Both the position numbers and the translations under genes were made by a program. A DNA stretch of 64,000 bases from Streptomyces sp. SPB162 (GTDB taxonomy: Bacteria; Actinomycetota; Actinomycetes; Streptomycetales; Streptomycetaceae): contig NZ_JAQFII010000001.1 of the NCBI RefSeq assembly GCF_029504575.1, positions 3,851,001 through 3,915,000 on the forward strand. Reading direction: 5' to 3'. Positions 16,834 through 25,425 of the stretch are shown here, one piece after another. Position 1 is the stretch's first letter; each line of letters starts with the position of its first letter. The notes below the pieces were generated by a model. That model saw only the letters and a list, made by a program, of their open reading frames with translations, ran no database searches and had not been told where the DNA came from.

Positions 16834-18558
16834 TCAGTTCTTCTCGTCACCGTCGCGCTTGCCGAGGGTGAGGGTGGCGGTGGAGGTCTTGCCACCGCGG
16901 GTGTAGGTGATGGTGACCTTGTCGCCGGGCTGGCGCTGCCAGATCGCGCCGATCAGGGTCTGGCCGCTGTCGATGACCGTGTCGTCGAACTTGGTGATGA
17001 TGTCGCCGGGCTTCAGGCCCGCCTTGTCGCCGGGGCCGTTGGGGACGATGGCCGGGTTGCCGCCGTTGCCGTTCTCGGTGACCTTCGCGCCCTCGCCGCG
17101 GTACTGGGTGTCCAGGGAGACGCCGATCACCGGGTAGACGGGCTGACCGGTCGCGATGAGGTTGGTGGCGACGCGCTTGGCCTGGTTGATCGGAATGGCG
17201 AAGCCGAGGCCGACGCTGCCGGCCTGGGTCTGGCCGTCGTTGTTGCCACCGGCGGACTGGATGGCCGAGTTGATGCCTATCACCGCGCCGTTGGCGTTCA
17301 GGAGCGGGCCGCCCGAGTTGCCGGGGTTGATCGAGGCGTCGGTCTGGATGGCGCTCATGTACGAGGCGCTGGCGCCCTGACCGTCGCTGGAGGCGACCGG
17401 ACGGTGCATGGCGCTGACGATGCCGGTGGTGACGGTGCCGGAGAGCCCGAAGGGGGCACCGATGGCGATGGTGGCGTCGCCGACCTTGGTGCTGTCGGAG
17501 TCCCCCAGCGGTATCGGGTCGAGCTTCGCGTCACCGGCGTTCTTCAGCTTGATGACGGCGACGTCGTAGCCCTGGGCGCGGCCGACGACCTCGGCGTCGT
17601 ACTTCTTGCCGTTGGAGAACGTCGCGGTCAGCTTGCCGCCGTCGGCGGCCGGGGCCACCACGTGGTTGTTGGTGAGGATGTGGCCCTGCTTGTCGAAGAC
17701 GAAGCCGGTGCCGGTGCCGCTCTCGCTGCCGCCCGACGCCTCGATCGTCACAACGCTCGGCAGCGCCTTCGCGGCGATGCCCGCCACGGAGTTGGGCGCG
17801 CGGTCCAGCACCTTCGGGTCCGAGGACGAACTGACGGTGGTGGACCCGTTGTTGTCGTCGTGCTCCGCGGCCCAGTAGCCGACGCCACCGCCGACACCGC
17901 CGGCGACGAGCGCGGCCACCAGCACCGCGGCGACCATCGCCCCCATGCCGCGCGACGTGCGCTCACCGGGCGGCGGCGCGGGCACATGGGTGCCCCACAC
18001 CGGGCCGCCGCGGCCGCCGGGCCCGCCGGACTGCGGGAGCGCGCCGGCGTACTGCGGGTACTGCGCCGACTGCGGGGCGCCCGGGTACGGCTGGTGGGCG
18101 TGGGCCTGCGAGGGGTCGGAGTGCGGCTGGGCGGCATGCGCGGTCAGCACGCCGGCCGGCGCCGCGTACGGGTCCGCCGCGGCGGGCTCCCCGTAGGACG
18201 CGGCCGGTTCGGTGTACGACGCGGCCGGTTCGCTGTACGACGCCGGCTCGCTGTACGCGGACGACGACGCCGCGGGCTCGCGGTACGGCACGGGCGGCGT
18301 CGGGTCGCCGTGCGACACGGAGGCCGGGGACGGGGACGGCAGGGAGTCGGCCACCGGCGCGGCGGGCGCGGGGATCCCGGTCGGGGCCGGCGGCACCTGC
18401 GGCAGGACGGCGGTCGGCGGCTCGGCCGGGGGCGCGGGCGGGCCGGCGGGTTCGGCCGGGAGGGCCGCCTTCGAGAGCTCGCCGTGCTCCGGCGCGACCG
18501 ACTCCGCGCCGGGCTCGGGCGCAGCCGGGACCTGGCCGGCCTCGTTCTCGGTGCTCAC
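16834..18558 (-). CDS. HtrA/DegP-type membrane-anchored serine protease with PDZ domain
   Basis: A 574-residue S1C-family protease. The first about 200 residues are cytoplasmic and Pro/Ala/Tyr/Glu-rich with repeated Y-x-E-P-A-A units. One membrane helix follows (MVAAVLVAALVAGGVGGGVGYW). The protease domain has the triad His in LTNNHVV, Asp in YDVAVIKLK and Ser in GNSGGPLL. A PDZ domain closes the protein (GDKAGLKPGDIITKFDDTVI). It should act outside the membrane in protein quality control. The GTG at 18558 has AGGAG seven bases upstream and is preferred over the ATG 19 codons before. It is divergent from the glycerophosphodiesterase gene. Confidence 0.93.
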   Translation of the reverse strand: MSTENEAGQVPAAPEPGAESVAPEHGELSKAALPAEPAGPPAPPAEPPTAVLPQVPPAPTGIPAPAAPVADSLPSPSPASVSHGDPTPPVPYREPAASSSAYSEPASYSEPAASYTEPAASYGEPAAADPYAAPAGVLTAHAAQPHSDPSQAHAHQPYPGAPQSAQYPQYAGALPQSGGPGGRGGPVWGTHVPAPPPGERTSRGMGAMVAAVLVAALVAGGVGGGVGYWAAEHDDNNGSTTVSSSSDPKVLDRAPNSVAGIAAKALPSVVTIEASGGSESGTGTGFVFDKQGHILTNNHVVAPAADGGKLTATFSNGKKYDAEVVGRAQGYDVAVIKLKNAGDAKLDPIPLGDSDSTKVGDATIAIGAPFGLSGTVTTGIVSAMHRPVASSDGQGASASYMSAIQTDASINPGNSGGPLLNANGAVIGINSAIQSAGGNNDGQTQAGSVGLGFAIPINQAKRVATNLIATGQPVYPVIGVSLDTQYRGEGAKVTENGNGGNPAIVPNGPGDKAGLKPGDIITKFDDTVIDSGQTLIGAIWQRQPGDKVTITYTRGGKTSTATLTLGKRDGDEKN

Positions 18559-18738
18559 AGCGGTTCTCCTATGGTGTCTGAGCGCGGGTGTCGGACTGGA
18601 TACAGCATTTCCCACGGGGTGTCGGACCGCCGTAAGCGGTAGCTGTGTATGGTCCGCGTATGGAGTTGGGGGTCTGATGGTGCCCCGCGCGCGTGGTCGG
18701 CTTTACGTCGCGACACGCAGCGATGGCACCATAGCCCG

Positions 18739-19569
18739 GTGACTTCTGCGCATGCGGCCCGGGATGCGTTCCCGGACGGGAACCCGATCCAGGTCGTCGC
18801 CCACCGGGGGGCGTCCGAGGACGTACCCGAACATACGCTCGCGGCCTACCGCAGGGCCATCGAGGACGGGGCCGACGCCCTGGAGTGCGATATCCGGCTG
18901 ACGGCCGACGGCGAACTGGTCTGCGTGCACGACTGGCGCGTGAACCGCACGTCCAACGGCCGCGGCGCCGTGTCGTCCATGGAACTGGCCGACCTCGCGA
19001 CGCTCGACTTCGGTTCGTGGAAGGGTCAGCACTCCGACGCCGAGGCCCCGGACACCACCGATGACGAGCGCAGCAGCGTGCTGACCCTGGAGCGGCTGCT
19101 GGAGCTGGTGGCCGACACCGAGCGGCGGGTGGAGCTGGCGATCGAGACCAAGCACCCCACGCGCTGGGCCGGCCAGGTCGAGGAACGGCTGCTGGAACTG
19201 CTGCGCCGTTTCGGCCTCGACGCCCCACCGCCGGGGGAGCGCTCCGCCGTGCGCGTCATGAGCTTCTCGTCCCGTTCGCTGCGCCGCGTGCACACGGCGG
19301 CGCCGGCGCTGCCGACCGTCTACCTGATGCAGTACGTGTCGCCGCGGCACCGCGACGGGCGGCTGCCCGCCGGGGTGCGCATCGCCGGTCCGAGCATGCG
19401 GATCCTGCGGGCGAACCCGGGCTACGTCGCACGGCTGCACCGGGCCGGCCACCAGGTCCACGTGTGGACGGTGAACGAACCGGCGGACGTCGAGCTGTGC
19501 GTGCGGCTCGGGGTCGACGCGATCATCACCAACCGGCCGAAGCAGGTGCTGTCCCAATTGGGGCGGTAA
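18739..19569 (+). CDS. Glycerophosphodiester phosphodiesterase
   Basis: A 276-residue GDPD-family enzyme that splits glycerophosphodiesters into glycerol-3-phosphate and an alcohol. The catalytic signature is complete: VVAHRGASEDVPEHT, then ALECDIRLTADGELVCVHD (metal-binding E-x-D and second His), and near the end VHVWTVNEPADVELCVRLGVDAIITNRP. No signal peptide is seen, so a cytoplasmic location is likely. The GTG at 18739 gives the usual N-terminus; a longer frame from 18649 has no support. It is divergent from the HtrA-type protease. Confidence 0.93.
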   Translation: MTSAHAARDAFPDGNPIQVVAHRGASEDVPEHTLAAYRRAIEDGADALECDIRLTADGELVCVHDWRVNRTSNGRGAVSSMELADLATLDFGSWKGQHSDAEAPDTTDDERSSVLTLERLLELVADTERRVELAIETKHPTRWAGQVEERLLELLRRFGLDAPPPGERSAVRVMSFSSRSLRRVHTAAPALPTVYLMQYVSPRHRDGRLPAGVRIAGPSMRILRANPGYVARLHRAGHQVHVWTVNEPADVELCVRLGVDAIITNRPKQVLSQLGR

Positions 19570-19712
19570 GTAACGCTATTACGGGGAGTGCACCGGCGCG
19601 TTCGGACCGTGTTCGACCGATGTGAGTGCCCCAATAGATCGCAGTTGGCTTGTTTCCGGCCCAGTCCGGGAGGGCATTCATCCCGTGGCGAGGGGTCAAG
19701 GAGGTCTCGGGG

Positions 19713-20285
19713 GTGGCGTTGGTGGTGGCACAAGGGATGCCGACGTCCTCGACCATGGCCCTGTCGCATGGTCCGATGGGCGTGGCGGACGCACGGCGCA
19801 GGCTCCGGAGCGAGCTGTGCGCCAACGAGGTGCCGGAGCCGGTGGTGGACGACGCGGTGCTGATCCTGTCGGAGTTGCTGAGCAACTCCTACCGGCACGC
19901 CCGCCCCCTCTGCGACGGTCCGGACGAGGGAACCGGCCGCACGGCCGTTTCGAACGAGGGTGACGTCCCTTCGCAGACCCCCGACCCCTGCGGCATCCGC
20001 GCCGCATGGCGCATCGGTGACGACGGCCTGCTCAGCGTGGAGGTGACCGACGGCGGCGGCCCGACCCGCCCCCTGCCGGCCAGTCCGTCGCTGACGGCCC
20101 GCGGCGGCCGCGGGCTGGGCATCGTCAGTAACCTGTCGCTGAGCTGGGGCGTGCGCGACGCGCCCGGCGAGGTCACCGTATGGGCCCTGCTGCCGGTCAG
20201 AAGCCGGCACGCACGGCGCGACGACCTGGCGCCGCGGCGGGACATCCCGATCGATTTCGCGGATCCGTTCGACGATCTGCCCTGA
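19713..20285 (+). CDS. RsbW-like ATP-binding regulatory protein (HATPase)
   Basis: A 190-residue protein with a histidine-kinase-type ATPase fold: N box in ILSELLSNSYRHA, G1 box in VEVTDGGGPTRP and G2 in RGGRGLGIV. There is no phospho-accepting His, so it belongs to the anti-sigma / serine-kinase-like group that is abundant in Streptomyces. An extra acidic insert (about residues 70-100) separates the N and G1 boxes. The GTG at 19713 has AAGGAGG eight bases upstream, which decides the start. No sigma factor or antagonist is adjacent. Confidence 0.85.
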   Translation: MALVVAQGMPTSSTMALSHGPMGVADARRRLRSELCANEVPEPVVDDAVLILSELLSNSYRHARPLCDGPDEGTGRTAVSNEGDVPSQTPDPCGIRAAWRIGDDGLLSVEVTDGGGPTRPLPASPSLTARGGRGLGIVSNLSLSWGVRDAPGEVTVWALLPVRSRHARRDDLAPRRDIPIDFADPFDDLP

Positions 20286-20446
20286 CGACCCGGGGCGGGG
20301 CCGCCCCGCGGGCCGGGGTTCGACTGTCGGCCGTCCGCCCCGTTTTCCCCGATCCGTCGAAGGTTTCCCCCGCGCGTTTCCGGCTCGGGGCCCCGCGAGC
20401 GCTAGGCTCACGGCCGAAACGTAGCCGTACCGGGAGAGATCGAACC

Positions 20447-21409
20447 ATGGCCAAGAAGCGCCCGACGAAGACGCATGCCCCGCAGATCGTCGACGGGGAG
20501 ATCCCCGTGGTCGGCGCGCGGGAGCCGTGCCCCTGCAACTCCGGCCGCCGGTACAAGGCGTGCCACGGCCGCGAGGCCTCGCACGCGGTGACCGAGCTGG
20601 TCCAGCGGCCCTTCGAGGGACTGCCCGGCGAATGCGACTGGGTGGCGCTGCGCGAGCTGGTGCCGGCCGCCACCGTCGATCTGACGCTCAAGGGCGGGCT
20701 CCCCGCGGACGTGCCGTCGCTGACGCTGGCGACCGTGCTGCCGATGGCGTGGCCCGGCCTGCGCCGCGACAGCGGCAAGGTCCTGCTGGGCCTCCAGAAC
20801 GACACGGCCTCCGGCGACCTCAGCCGCGGTCTCGCCGACATCCTGCAGCGTGCGCTGACCGCTGACCCGGGCTCGCCCGTCGAGGGCGCCCGCACGGACG
20901 GCGACGGGCCGCGCCTGCAGGACCTGCTGGACCTGGACGCGCCGTTCGAGCCGGTGGTGCACAACGGGTTCGAGTTCTGGCTGGAGAACGCCGCCGACGC
21001 CTCCGGCGAGATCGCCGCCTCCCTGGAGCGAGCCAACGCCGCCGCGATCCCGACCGTCCGGCTGTCGGGCGTGGACGCCGCGTACTGGTGCGAGACGCCC
21101 GACAAGAACCACCTGCGCTGGGTGATGTCGCACCCGGAGGAGCAGCTCCTCGACGCCATGGCGCGGCTGCACGCCGCCGGCGCGTCCTCGCTCGGCGACG
21201 ACACCCGCCTCGTCGGCTCCTTCCGCGCCCACGGGCTGGTCGTACCGGTGTGGGACCTGCCGGTGGGCAGGGCCGCGGACGAGGTCGAGAAGCCGGCCGC
21301 CGCCTTCGGCGAGCGGCTCCTGGAAGCACTCGGCGCGACCGCGCCGCTCACCGGTGACGAGCGGCGCGCCCGCAGCGGTTTCATGAACCGCCAGATCACC
21401 CTGAGCTGA
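20447..21409 (+). CDS. DUF5926 family protein with SEC-C zinc motif
   Basis: A 320-residue protein conserved in Streptomyces. The N-terminus has a SEC-C zinc-binding motif (EPCPCNSGRRYKACHG, Cys-x-Cys-x8-Cys-His, about residues 27-42), the same motif found at the C-terminus of SecA. The remainder is an alpha/beta DUF5926 domain without known activity (IPTVRLSGVDAAYWCETPDKNHLRWVM and following). The ATG follows GGGAGAG. No function should be assigned beyond zinc binding. Confidence 0.88.
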   Translation: MAKKRPTKTHAPQIVDGEIPVVGAREPCPCNSGRRYKACHGREASHAVTELVQRPFEGLPGECDWVALRELVPAATVDLTLKGGLPADVPSLTLATVLPMAWPGLRRDSGKVLLGLQNDTASGDLSRGLADILQRALTADPGSPVEGARTDGDGPRLQDLLDLDAPFEPVVHNGFEFWLENAADASGEIAASLERANAAAIPTVRLSGVDAAYWCETPDKNHLRWVMSHPEEQLLDAMARLHAAGASSLGDDTRLVGSFRAHGLVVPVWDLPVGRAADEVEKPAAAFGERLLEALGATAPLTGDERRARSGFMNRQITLS

Positions 21410-21689
21410 ACCCGGACGGGCGGGCGGGACGGGGCGGAACGGGGGCCCGGAACGGGGCGCGGGGAGGCCGAGTGACAACGGTCACAACTCCGCCTGCCCA
21501 CCGGCAATTACGGGTTCCGCTTCCTTCTCCGGAATTTGCGTACGCAGAAAAACTTGTTACCGTTTAAACAGCCCGGTCGCTGGTGCATCCCCCGTCGCCA
21601 GCGACCGGGTTTTGCCATGCCCGGACCCGCCCCTCACCAGGCAATGTCCGGAAGTTGATCTACATTGGCTGATTTCTGTTCAGCTATTG
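21410..21689. other. convergent intergenic region with AT-rich leader to a terminator
   Basis: About 280 bp without a gene, between DUF5926 (rightward) and a secreted protein (leftward). The first 110 bp show nothing distinctive. From about 21500 the sequence becomes unusually AT-rich for this genome (for example CAGAAAAACTTGTTACCGTT and a TTTAAA block) and runs into the terminator at 21572. This could be a small transcript or only a distant terminator. Confidence 0.4.
21572..21613 (+). terminator. intrinsic terminator with U-tract
   Basis: Perfect 12-bp stem CCCGGTCGCTGG / CCAGCGACCGGG (21572-21583 and 21598-21609) directly followed by TTTT. It is one of the few canonical factor-independent terminators in the window and reads on the plus strand. 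Confidence 0.8.
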
Positions 21690-22319
21690 CTACCGATTGC
21701 TACCGGCTCGTAGCAGCATTCGCTCACTTCCCGCCGAAGCGAACTCCGCGACCGCGCTGTAGACCTGCGTCACACCGTCATCCGGAGAAACCGCTGTCAC
21801 GGTCCGTTCGCGCGGGGTCTCACAGGAACCGGGAGCCGTTCCGGCTCCGACCGGGCACTCCACCCGCACCGTCCCGCCGTCCGGCCGCATGAGGATCAGT
21901 ACGCCGTCGAGCGGGTCGCCGGTCCCGTTGCGGTAGTACGACCGCGCCCAGGTGTCGCCGCCCACCGCGATCGTGCAGGTCTGCGCCTGGAGACCGTCGG
22001 GCGAGGTGAGTTGCGGCCCGCAGGCCGTGACCGGCCGCACCGCGCCGTTACCGGCGCCGGGAGCCCCGGACGACCTCGGAACCGGCCCTGGAACCGGCCC
22101 GGTGGCCGGGGAGGCGGGCCCGAGCGCCGGGAGCAGCCCGCCGAGGGCCCCGGCACCCGGACCGTCCGCCACGCCGGGCACGGCCTGCGGCCGGTCGCTC
22201 CGCGCGGCCCGGCCCGGGGGGCCCGCGGGCCCCGCGGTGGCGGCGGCCAACGGCAGGACCACCGCGAGCGCGATCACACTGGTGAGGGCGATCATGCGCA
22301 GATTCGGGGCGCGCTCCAT
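21690..22319 (-). CDS. Secreted hypothetical protein
   Basis: A 209-residue protein I do not recognise. A signal peptide is clear (basic MERAPNLRM, hydrophobic IALTSVIALAVVLPLAAATAG). A Pro/Gly/Ala-rich linker follows (about 30-95), then a domain of about 110 residues with three Cys (TACGPQL, QAQTCTI, GSCETPRE) and beta-rich sequence (TWARSYYRNGTGDPLDGVLILMRPDGGTVRVECP). Such a layout fits a small extracellular or wall-associated domain. AGGTGG precedes the ATG. Confidence 0.75.
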   Translation of the reverse strand: MERAPNLRMIALTSVIALAVVLPLAAATAGPAGPPGRAARSDRPQAVPGVADGPGAGALGGLLPALGPASPATGPVPGPVPRSSGAPGAGNGAVRPVTACGPQLTSPDGLQAQTCTIAVGGDTWARSYYRNGTGDPLDGVLILMRPDGGTVRVECPVGAGTAPGSCETPRERTVTAVSPDDGVTQVYSAVAEFASAGSERMLLRAGSNR

Positions 22320-22387
22320 CGGATTCCACCTGTCAGGGATTGCGGCTGGTGCGGTACGCCGAACATATCGGGCCCATCACGCCGAAA

Positions 22388-22424
22388 AGGGGGCCGTTGG
22401 CCCGTATACCGGGCCACGACCCCC
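22388..22424 (-). terminator. hairpin region downstream of the prim-pol-like gene
   Basis: Hairpin with a TGGCCCG/CGGGCCA core (22399-22405 and 22411-22417) extended by GGGGG/CCCCC flanks. In addition GGGCCGTTGG at 22391-22400 is repeated in inverse at 22451-22460, so alternative folds are possible. Likely the terminator of the leftward gene ending at 22567. Confidence 0.55.
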
Positions 22425-22500
22425 TGCTGCTACCCGAACGAGTGACACCGCCAACGGCCCGGCGCACCGGGCCGACGCAGGTCTCCCGCCGCCCGTCCCG

Positions 22501-22588
22501 TCAATACGTGAGGCGCGTCCCGTCAATACCTGAGGCGCGTCCCGTCCGTACGTGAGGCGCGTCCTGTCAATACGTGAGGCGCGTCCCG
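22501..22588 (-). repeat. four tandem 22-bp repeats at the end of a coding sequence
   Basis: Four head-to-tail copies of a 22-bp unit (TCAATACGTGAGGCGCGTCC plus CG; copies start at 22501, 22523, 22545 and 22567, with one to three differences). The copy at 22567 forms the last codons and stop of the prim-pol-like gene; the other three lie downstream of the stop. The unit is not a multiple of three, so it looks like local slippage or duplication of the 3' end. Confidence 0.8.
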
Positions 22589-23253
22589 TCCGGTGCCGTC
22601 CGGCCCGCGCGGACGAGGGTGTCCACGATGAGCGCGACGCTCGGCAGCCACGGCGAGCCGGCGCCCGCGTCGACCACCGGCGGCCGGATCCACCGCAGTT
22701 GCGCCGCGCCGCTGCCCGACGGCGGCAGCGCCACGTAACCGCCCTGCCCGTGGTACCGCAGCGAGCTGGGCACCCATTCGTGGGAATCGAGCAACTCGCC
22801 CAACTCCTCCAGGGAGTACGGGGCGACGAGCAGCACCAGGCGCGTCGGGGTGGCCACCACCGGGCCGAGCCGCACGCCCAGCCGGTCGAGGGTGTCCAGG
22901 GCTCGCGCACCGGCCACGGCCGGCAGGCTGACCGCTGAAACGCGCTCGCCCGTGGCGAGCACCACGGGCGCGTCGGGGCGGGCCGTCCACCACCAGCGCA
23001 CCATGCGCGGGTCGCGGGTGGCCGCCATGAGTCCGGGATCGTGCGGGTGCACGCCGGGAACGGGGCAGTCCGGGCGTGGACAGGCGCACGGCTGCGCCCC
23101 CGCCGCCCGCCAGGAACCACGGCGGTCGTGCCCGACACCGGGCACCACCGGCCATCCCCACTGTTCGGTGTAGGTGAGAACCGCGCTGAGCAGCGCGGAC
23201 TGGCCCCTCCATCGGAACGAGAGCTTGCGTCGCCTTCCGAGGATCTCGCGCAT
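22567..23253 (-). CDS. Prim-pol domain-like protein lacking metal ligands
   Basis: A 228-residue protein of the bifunctional primase/polymerase N-terminal type that is conserved in Streptomyces. It has CACPRPDCPVPGVHPHDPGLMAAT (zinc-like C-x-C-x4-C), then WWWTARPDAPVVLATG. Where active prim-pol domains carry the DxD metal motif, this protein reads SAVSLPAVAGARAL, so both acids are missing and catalysis is unlikely. The end is LRWIRPP, PWLPSVALIVDTLV and the repeat-encoded TRLTY. The ATG at 23253 has AAGGAA nine bases upstream; an upstream extension to 23301 is not supported. Function unknown. Confidence 0.75.
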   Translation of the reverse strand: MREILGRRRKLSFRWRGQSALLSAVLTYTEQWGWPVVPGVGHDRRGSWRAAGAQPCACPRPDCPVPGVHPHDPGLMAATRDPRMVRWWWTARPDAPVVLATGERVSAVSLPAVAGARALDTLDRLGVRLGPVVATPTRLVLLVAPYSLEELGELLDSHEWVPSSLRYHGQGGYVALPPSGSGAAQLRWIRPPVVDAGAGSPWLPSVALIVDTLVRAGRTAPDGTRLTY

Positions 23254-23701
23254 AGCGCAAAGTTCCTTTCCGTTAACGCTCAGAGGATCTGCCCATGACA
23301 CAACGTAATCTCGAGCACACCGCTTACAAGGCAGCGCATCACGCTGCTAGCCGAGCGTGGAACGTGGCGAGGGGTGGCGCACGCATGGCGCTTCGTGTTC
23401 TGTCTGCCGCGCTGTGCGCTTCCGCTGGGTGTGTGAGCACCCCGCCACTCGGGGGTAGGCCGGCCGTCATCTACTAGTAGGACGCTGAAGCCAGACACCG
23501 GGTTCCTACCCACCACCGTGAATATGACGCGCTGTTGGACGCCATCAGTCGACCGGCAATTGTCGTCGGGTGTGGTCATTTTCGGCCAAGCTTTTCGAGC
23601 GCGACACCACTCCTTCTACCAGCACAATCCTGGACATGCCCACGATCAGGCGTGTACAAGTGGAAACCTGGTAGCGGCGCAGCACGATATGGGGGTTTGC
23701 G
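23254..23701. other. long divergent intergenic region with a structured element
   Basis: About 450 bp between divergent genes, with lower GC than its surroundings beyond about 23500. It holds a possible RNA structure: GGGTAGGCCGG (23451-23461) can pair with CCGG and CCTACCC (23496-23499 and 23503-23509), and CTACTAGTAG is palindromic in between. Short open frames present in this stretch show no protein-like features. Promoters for both flanking genes should lie here, but I cannot place them firmly. Confidence 0.4.
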
Positions 23702-23827
23702 ATGCTATTGACGCACTTGACCTGCTTCATCAAGCCCCGCACGCGAGTCGGCAAAAATCCTGAATCGCCGACAACTGGCACTGTTTCCCGCTCAGCCCGT
23801 GATCTCACGCGAAGCCGCCGGCCATGA
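23702..23827 (+). CDS. Small ORF translationally coupled to the PP2C gene
   Basis: A 41-residue frame beginning MLLTHLTCFIKPRTRVG and rich in Arg/Ser/Thr. GGGGG lies about six bases before its ATG, and its TGA overlaps the ATG of the phosphatase gene in the arrangement ATGA. That overlap is typical of translational coupling, which is the main reason to list it. I recognise no family, and it could be a chance frame. Confidence 0.35.
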   Translation: MLLTHLTCFIKPRTRVGKNPESPTTGTVSRSARDLTRSRRP

Positions 23828-25287
23828 GCACCACCCGGGTTCCAAAAGTGGCCGGAACCAAGCCTCCCATTCCTGCCGCGCCACACACTTCGGCCCCTGC
23901 GGCCGAATGCCGCCCCGTGGACCGCCTCGCGGCCGTCCAGGACCGGCTGGCCTGCTGGATCTCCGATCTCACCACACTTCACGAGCTCACCGAACGCCTC
24001 GCGGGCACCGCCGGCCTCGAGGACTCGCTGCGCGAAGTCCTGCGGGCCGGCGCCGCGTTGGTCGGCGCCCGCCGCGGTCTGCTGGTCCTGGAACCCGCCG
24101 ACCGGCTGGGCCCCGACACCACCGTGGGTCTCGGCCTCGGCCACGCCGATCTGGGCACCATCGAGACCGTGCCGCACGGCGCGGCCTCCTACGGGATCCT
24201 GCTCGACGACCCGACCGGGAACACCGGGAACACCGGGACCGCAGACACCACCGCCGAGGACGCCCCTGACGGGAACGCGCCCGCGCCCGCCTCCCCCCAC
24301 GTGCCCGCGGACGGCGACGAGATCATCCACGCCGACCTGCCGCACGAGCCCGGCCTCGACCCGCGCCACCGTGAAGTCGCCGCGCACCTCGGCTTCGACG
24401 CCAGCTACGCGTTGCGGCTCACCACCGAGCGGACCGGCCATCTCGCCGCGGCCGTCTGGCTGTACGACGAACCGGCCGAGCCGGTCGAACGCCAGCGCCA
24501 CCTCGTCGGCCTCTACGGCCGGTACGCGGCGGAACACATCGCCCGCCAGCTGGAACTGAGCCGCTCCCGCTCCACCCTGGCCACCCTCGCCGAGGAGTTG
24601 CTGCCCGCCCGGCTGCCGCGGGTCGCCGGCGTACGGATGGCCGTACGGCACGACACGGGACCGCGGGGCGGCGGCGACTGGTACGACGCGCTGCCGCTCC
24701 CCGAGGGCGCGCTCGGCCTCGCCGTCGGCGGCGTCACCGGATCGGGACCCAGCGCGGTCGCCGCGATGGGCCGGCTGCGGGCCTCGCTGCGGGCCTACGC
24801 CGTCATGGAGGGCGAGGACCCGGTCGCCGTCCTGTCCGACCTGGAGCTGCTGCTGCGGCTCACCGAGCCCGCCCGATCCGCGACCGCTCTGTTCGCGTAC
24901 GCGGAGCCGGACCAGCACAAGCTCGTGCTGGCGGGCGCGGGACACTGCCCGCCGCTGATCGTCGGCGACCACCGGATCGAGTACATCGAGACCTCGCTCT
25001 CGGCCCCGCTGGGCATGCTGAGCTGCTGGGAGGCGCCCAGTGTCGAGGTCCGGCCGGAGTCGGGCGAGACGCTGCTGCTGTACACCGACGGCCTGCTGCA
25101 CCGCACCGGCGAGCCGATGGACCGCGCGCTCGCCCGGCTGCACAGCGCCGCCCAGAGCGCGCCGCGCGCCACCCGCGACGACCCGGACCTGCTCGCCGAC
25201 CACGTGCTGCGCACCGTGCTGCCGGACGGTCTCGACACCCTCGACAGTTCGGAGGACGTCGTCCTGCTCGCCGTCCGCTTCGACTGA
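23824..25287 (+). CDS. GAF-PP2C (SpoIIE-type) serine/threonine phosphatase
   Basis: A 487-residue cytoplasmic protein with a GAF domain (about 45-250, interrupted by a Gly/Asn/Thr/Ala-rich insert at about 135-165) and a SpoIIE/RsbU-type PP2C domain (about 265-487). The phosphatase motifs are visible: GGDWYDALPLPEGALGLAVGGVTGSGPSA and LVLAGAGHCPPLIV, then LLLYTDGLLHRT. Note VGGVTGSG in place of the usual GDVxGHG, so one canonical metal-binding Asp is Gly. The C-terminal Asp motif (SSEDVVLLAVRFD) is present. Proteins of this type dephosphorylate STAS-domain antagonists in partner switching. Two RsbW-like genes lie within 6 kb, but a direct link is inference. Confidence 0.88.
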   Translation: MSTTRVPKVAGTKPPIPAAPHTSAPAAECRPVDRLAAVQDRLACWISDLTTLHELTERLAGTAGLEDSLREVLRAGAALVGARRGLLVLEPADRLGPDTTVGLGLGHADLGTIETVPHGAASYGILLDDPTGNTGNTGTADTTAEDAPDGNAPAPASPHVPADGDEIIHADLPHEPGLDPRHREVAAHLGFDASYALRLTTERTGHLAAAVWLYDEPAEPVERQRHLVGLYGRYAAEHIARQLELSRSRSTLATLAEELLPARLPRVAGVRMAVRHDTGPRGGGDWYDALPLPEGALGLAVGGVTGSGPSAVAAMGRLRASLRAYAVMEGEDPVAVLSDLELLLRLTEPARSATALFAYAEPDQHKLVLAGAGHCPPLIVGDHRIEYIETSLSAPLGMLSCWEAPSVEVRPESGETLLLYTDGLLHRTGEPMDRALARLHSAAQSAPRATRDDPDLLADHVLRTVLPDGLDTLDSSEDVVLLAVRFD

Positions 25288-25290
25288 GCC

Positions 25291-25330
25291 CCCGCACCCG
25301 CACCCGCACCCGCACCCGAACCCGCACCCG
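25291..25330. repeat. CACCCG hexanucleotide repeat
   Basis: Six consecutive hexamers (CACCCG, one copy AACCCG) starting five bases after the PP2C stop codon. A simple-sequence tract in non-coding DNA. Confidence 0.85.
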
Positions 25331-25425
25331 CTGGTCCGCTTTGCCGGACTTCGTGACCTAAGCCCCCTGTAGTCGACCTTCCGTACGCACATACGATGGA
25401 TCGGTCTATTGCGAGGAGGCAGGAC

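Noticed and set aside
23295..23477. A 60-codon plus-strand ORF before the PP2C gene
   Set aside because: No ribosome site of quality, no domain, and it crosses the likely promoter and leader of the leftward gene.
25291..25330. CRISPR-like or regulatory repeat
   Set aside because: A simple hexanucleotide tract without spacers. No CRISPR repeats or cas genes are seen in the window.
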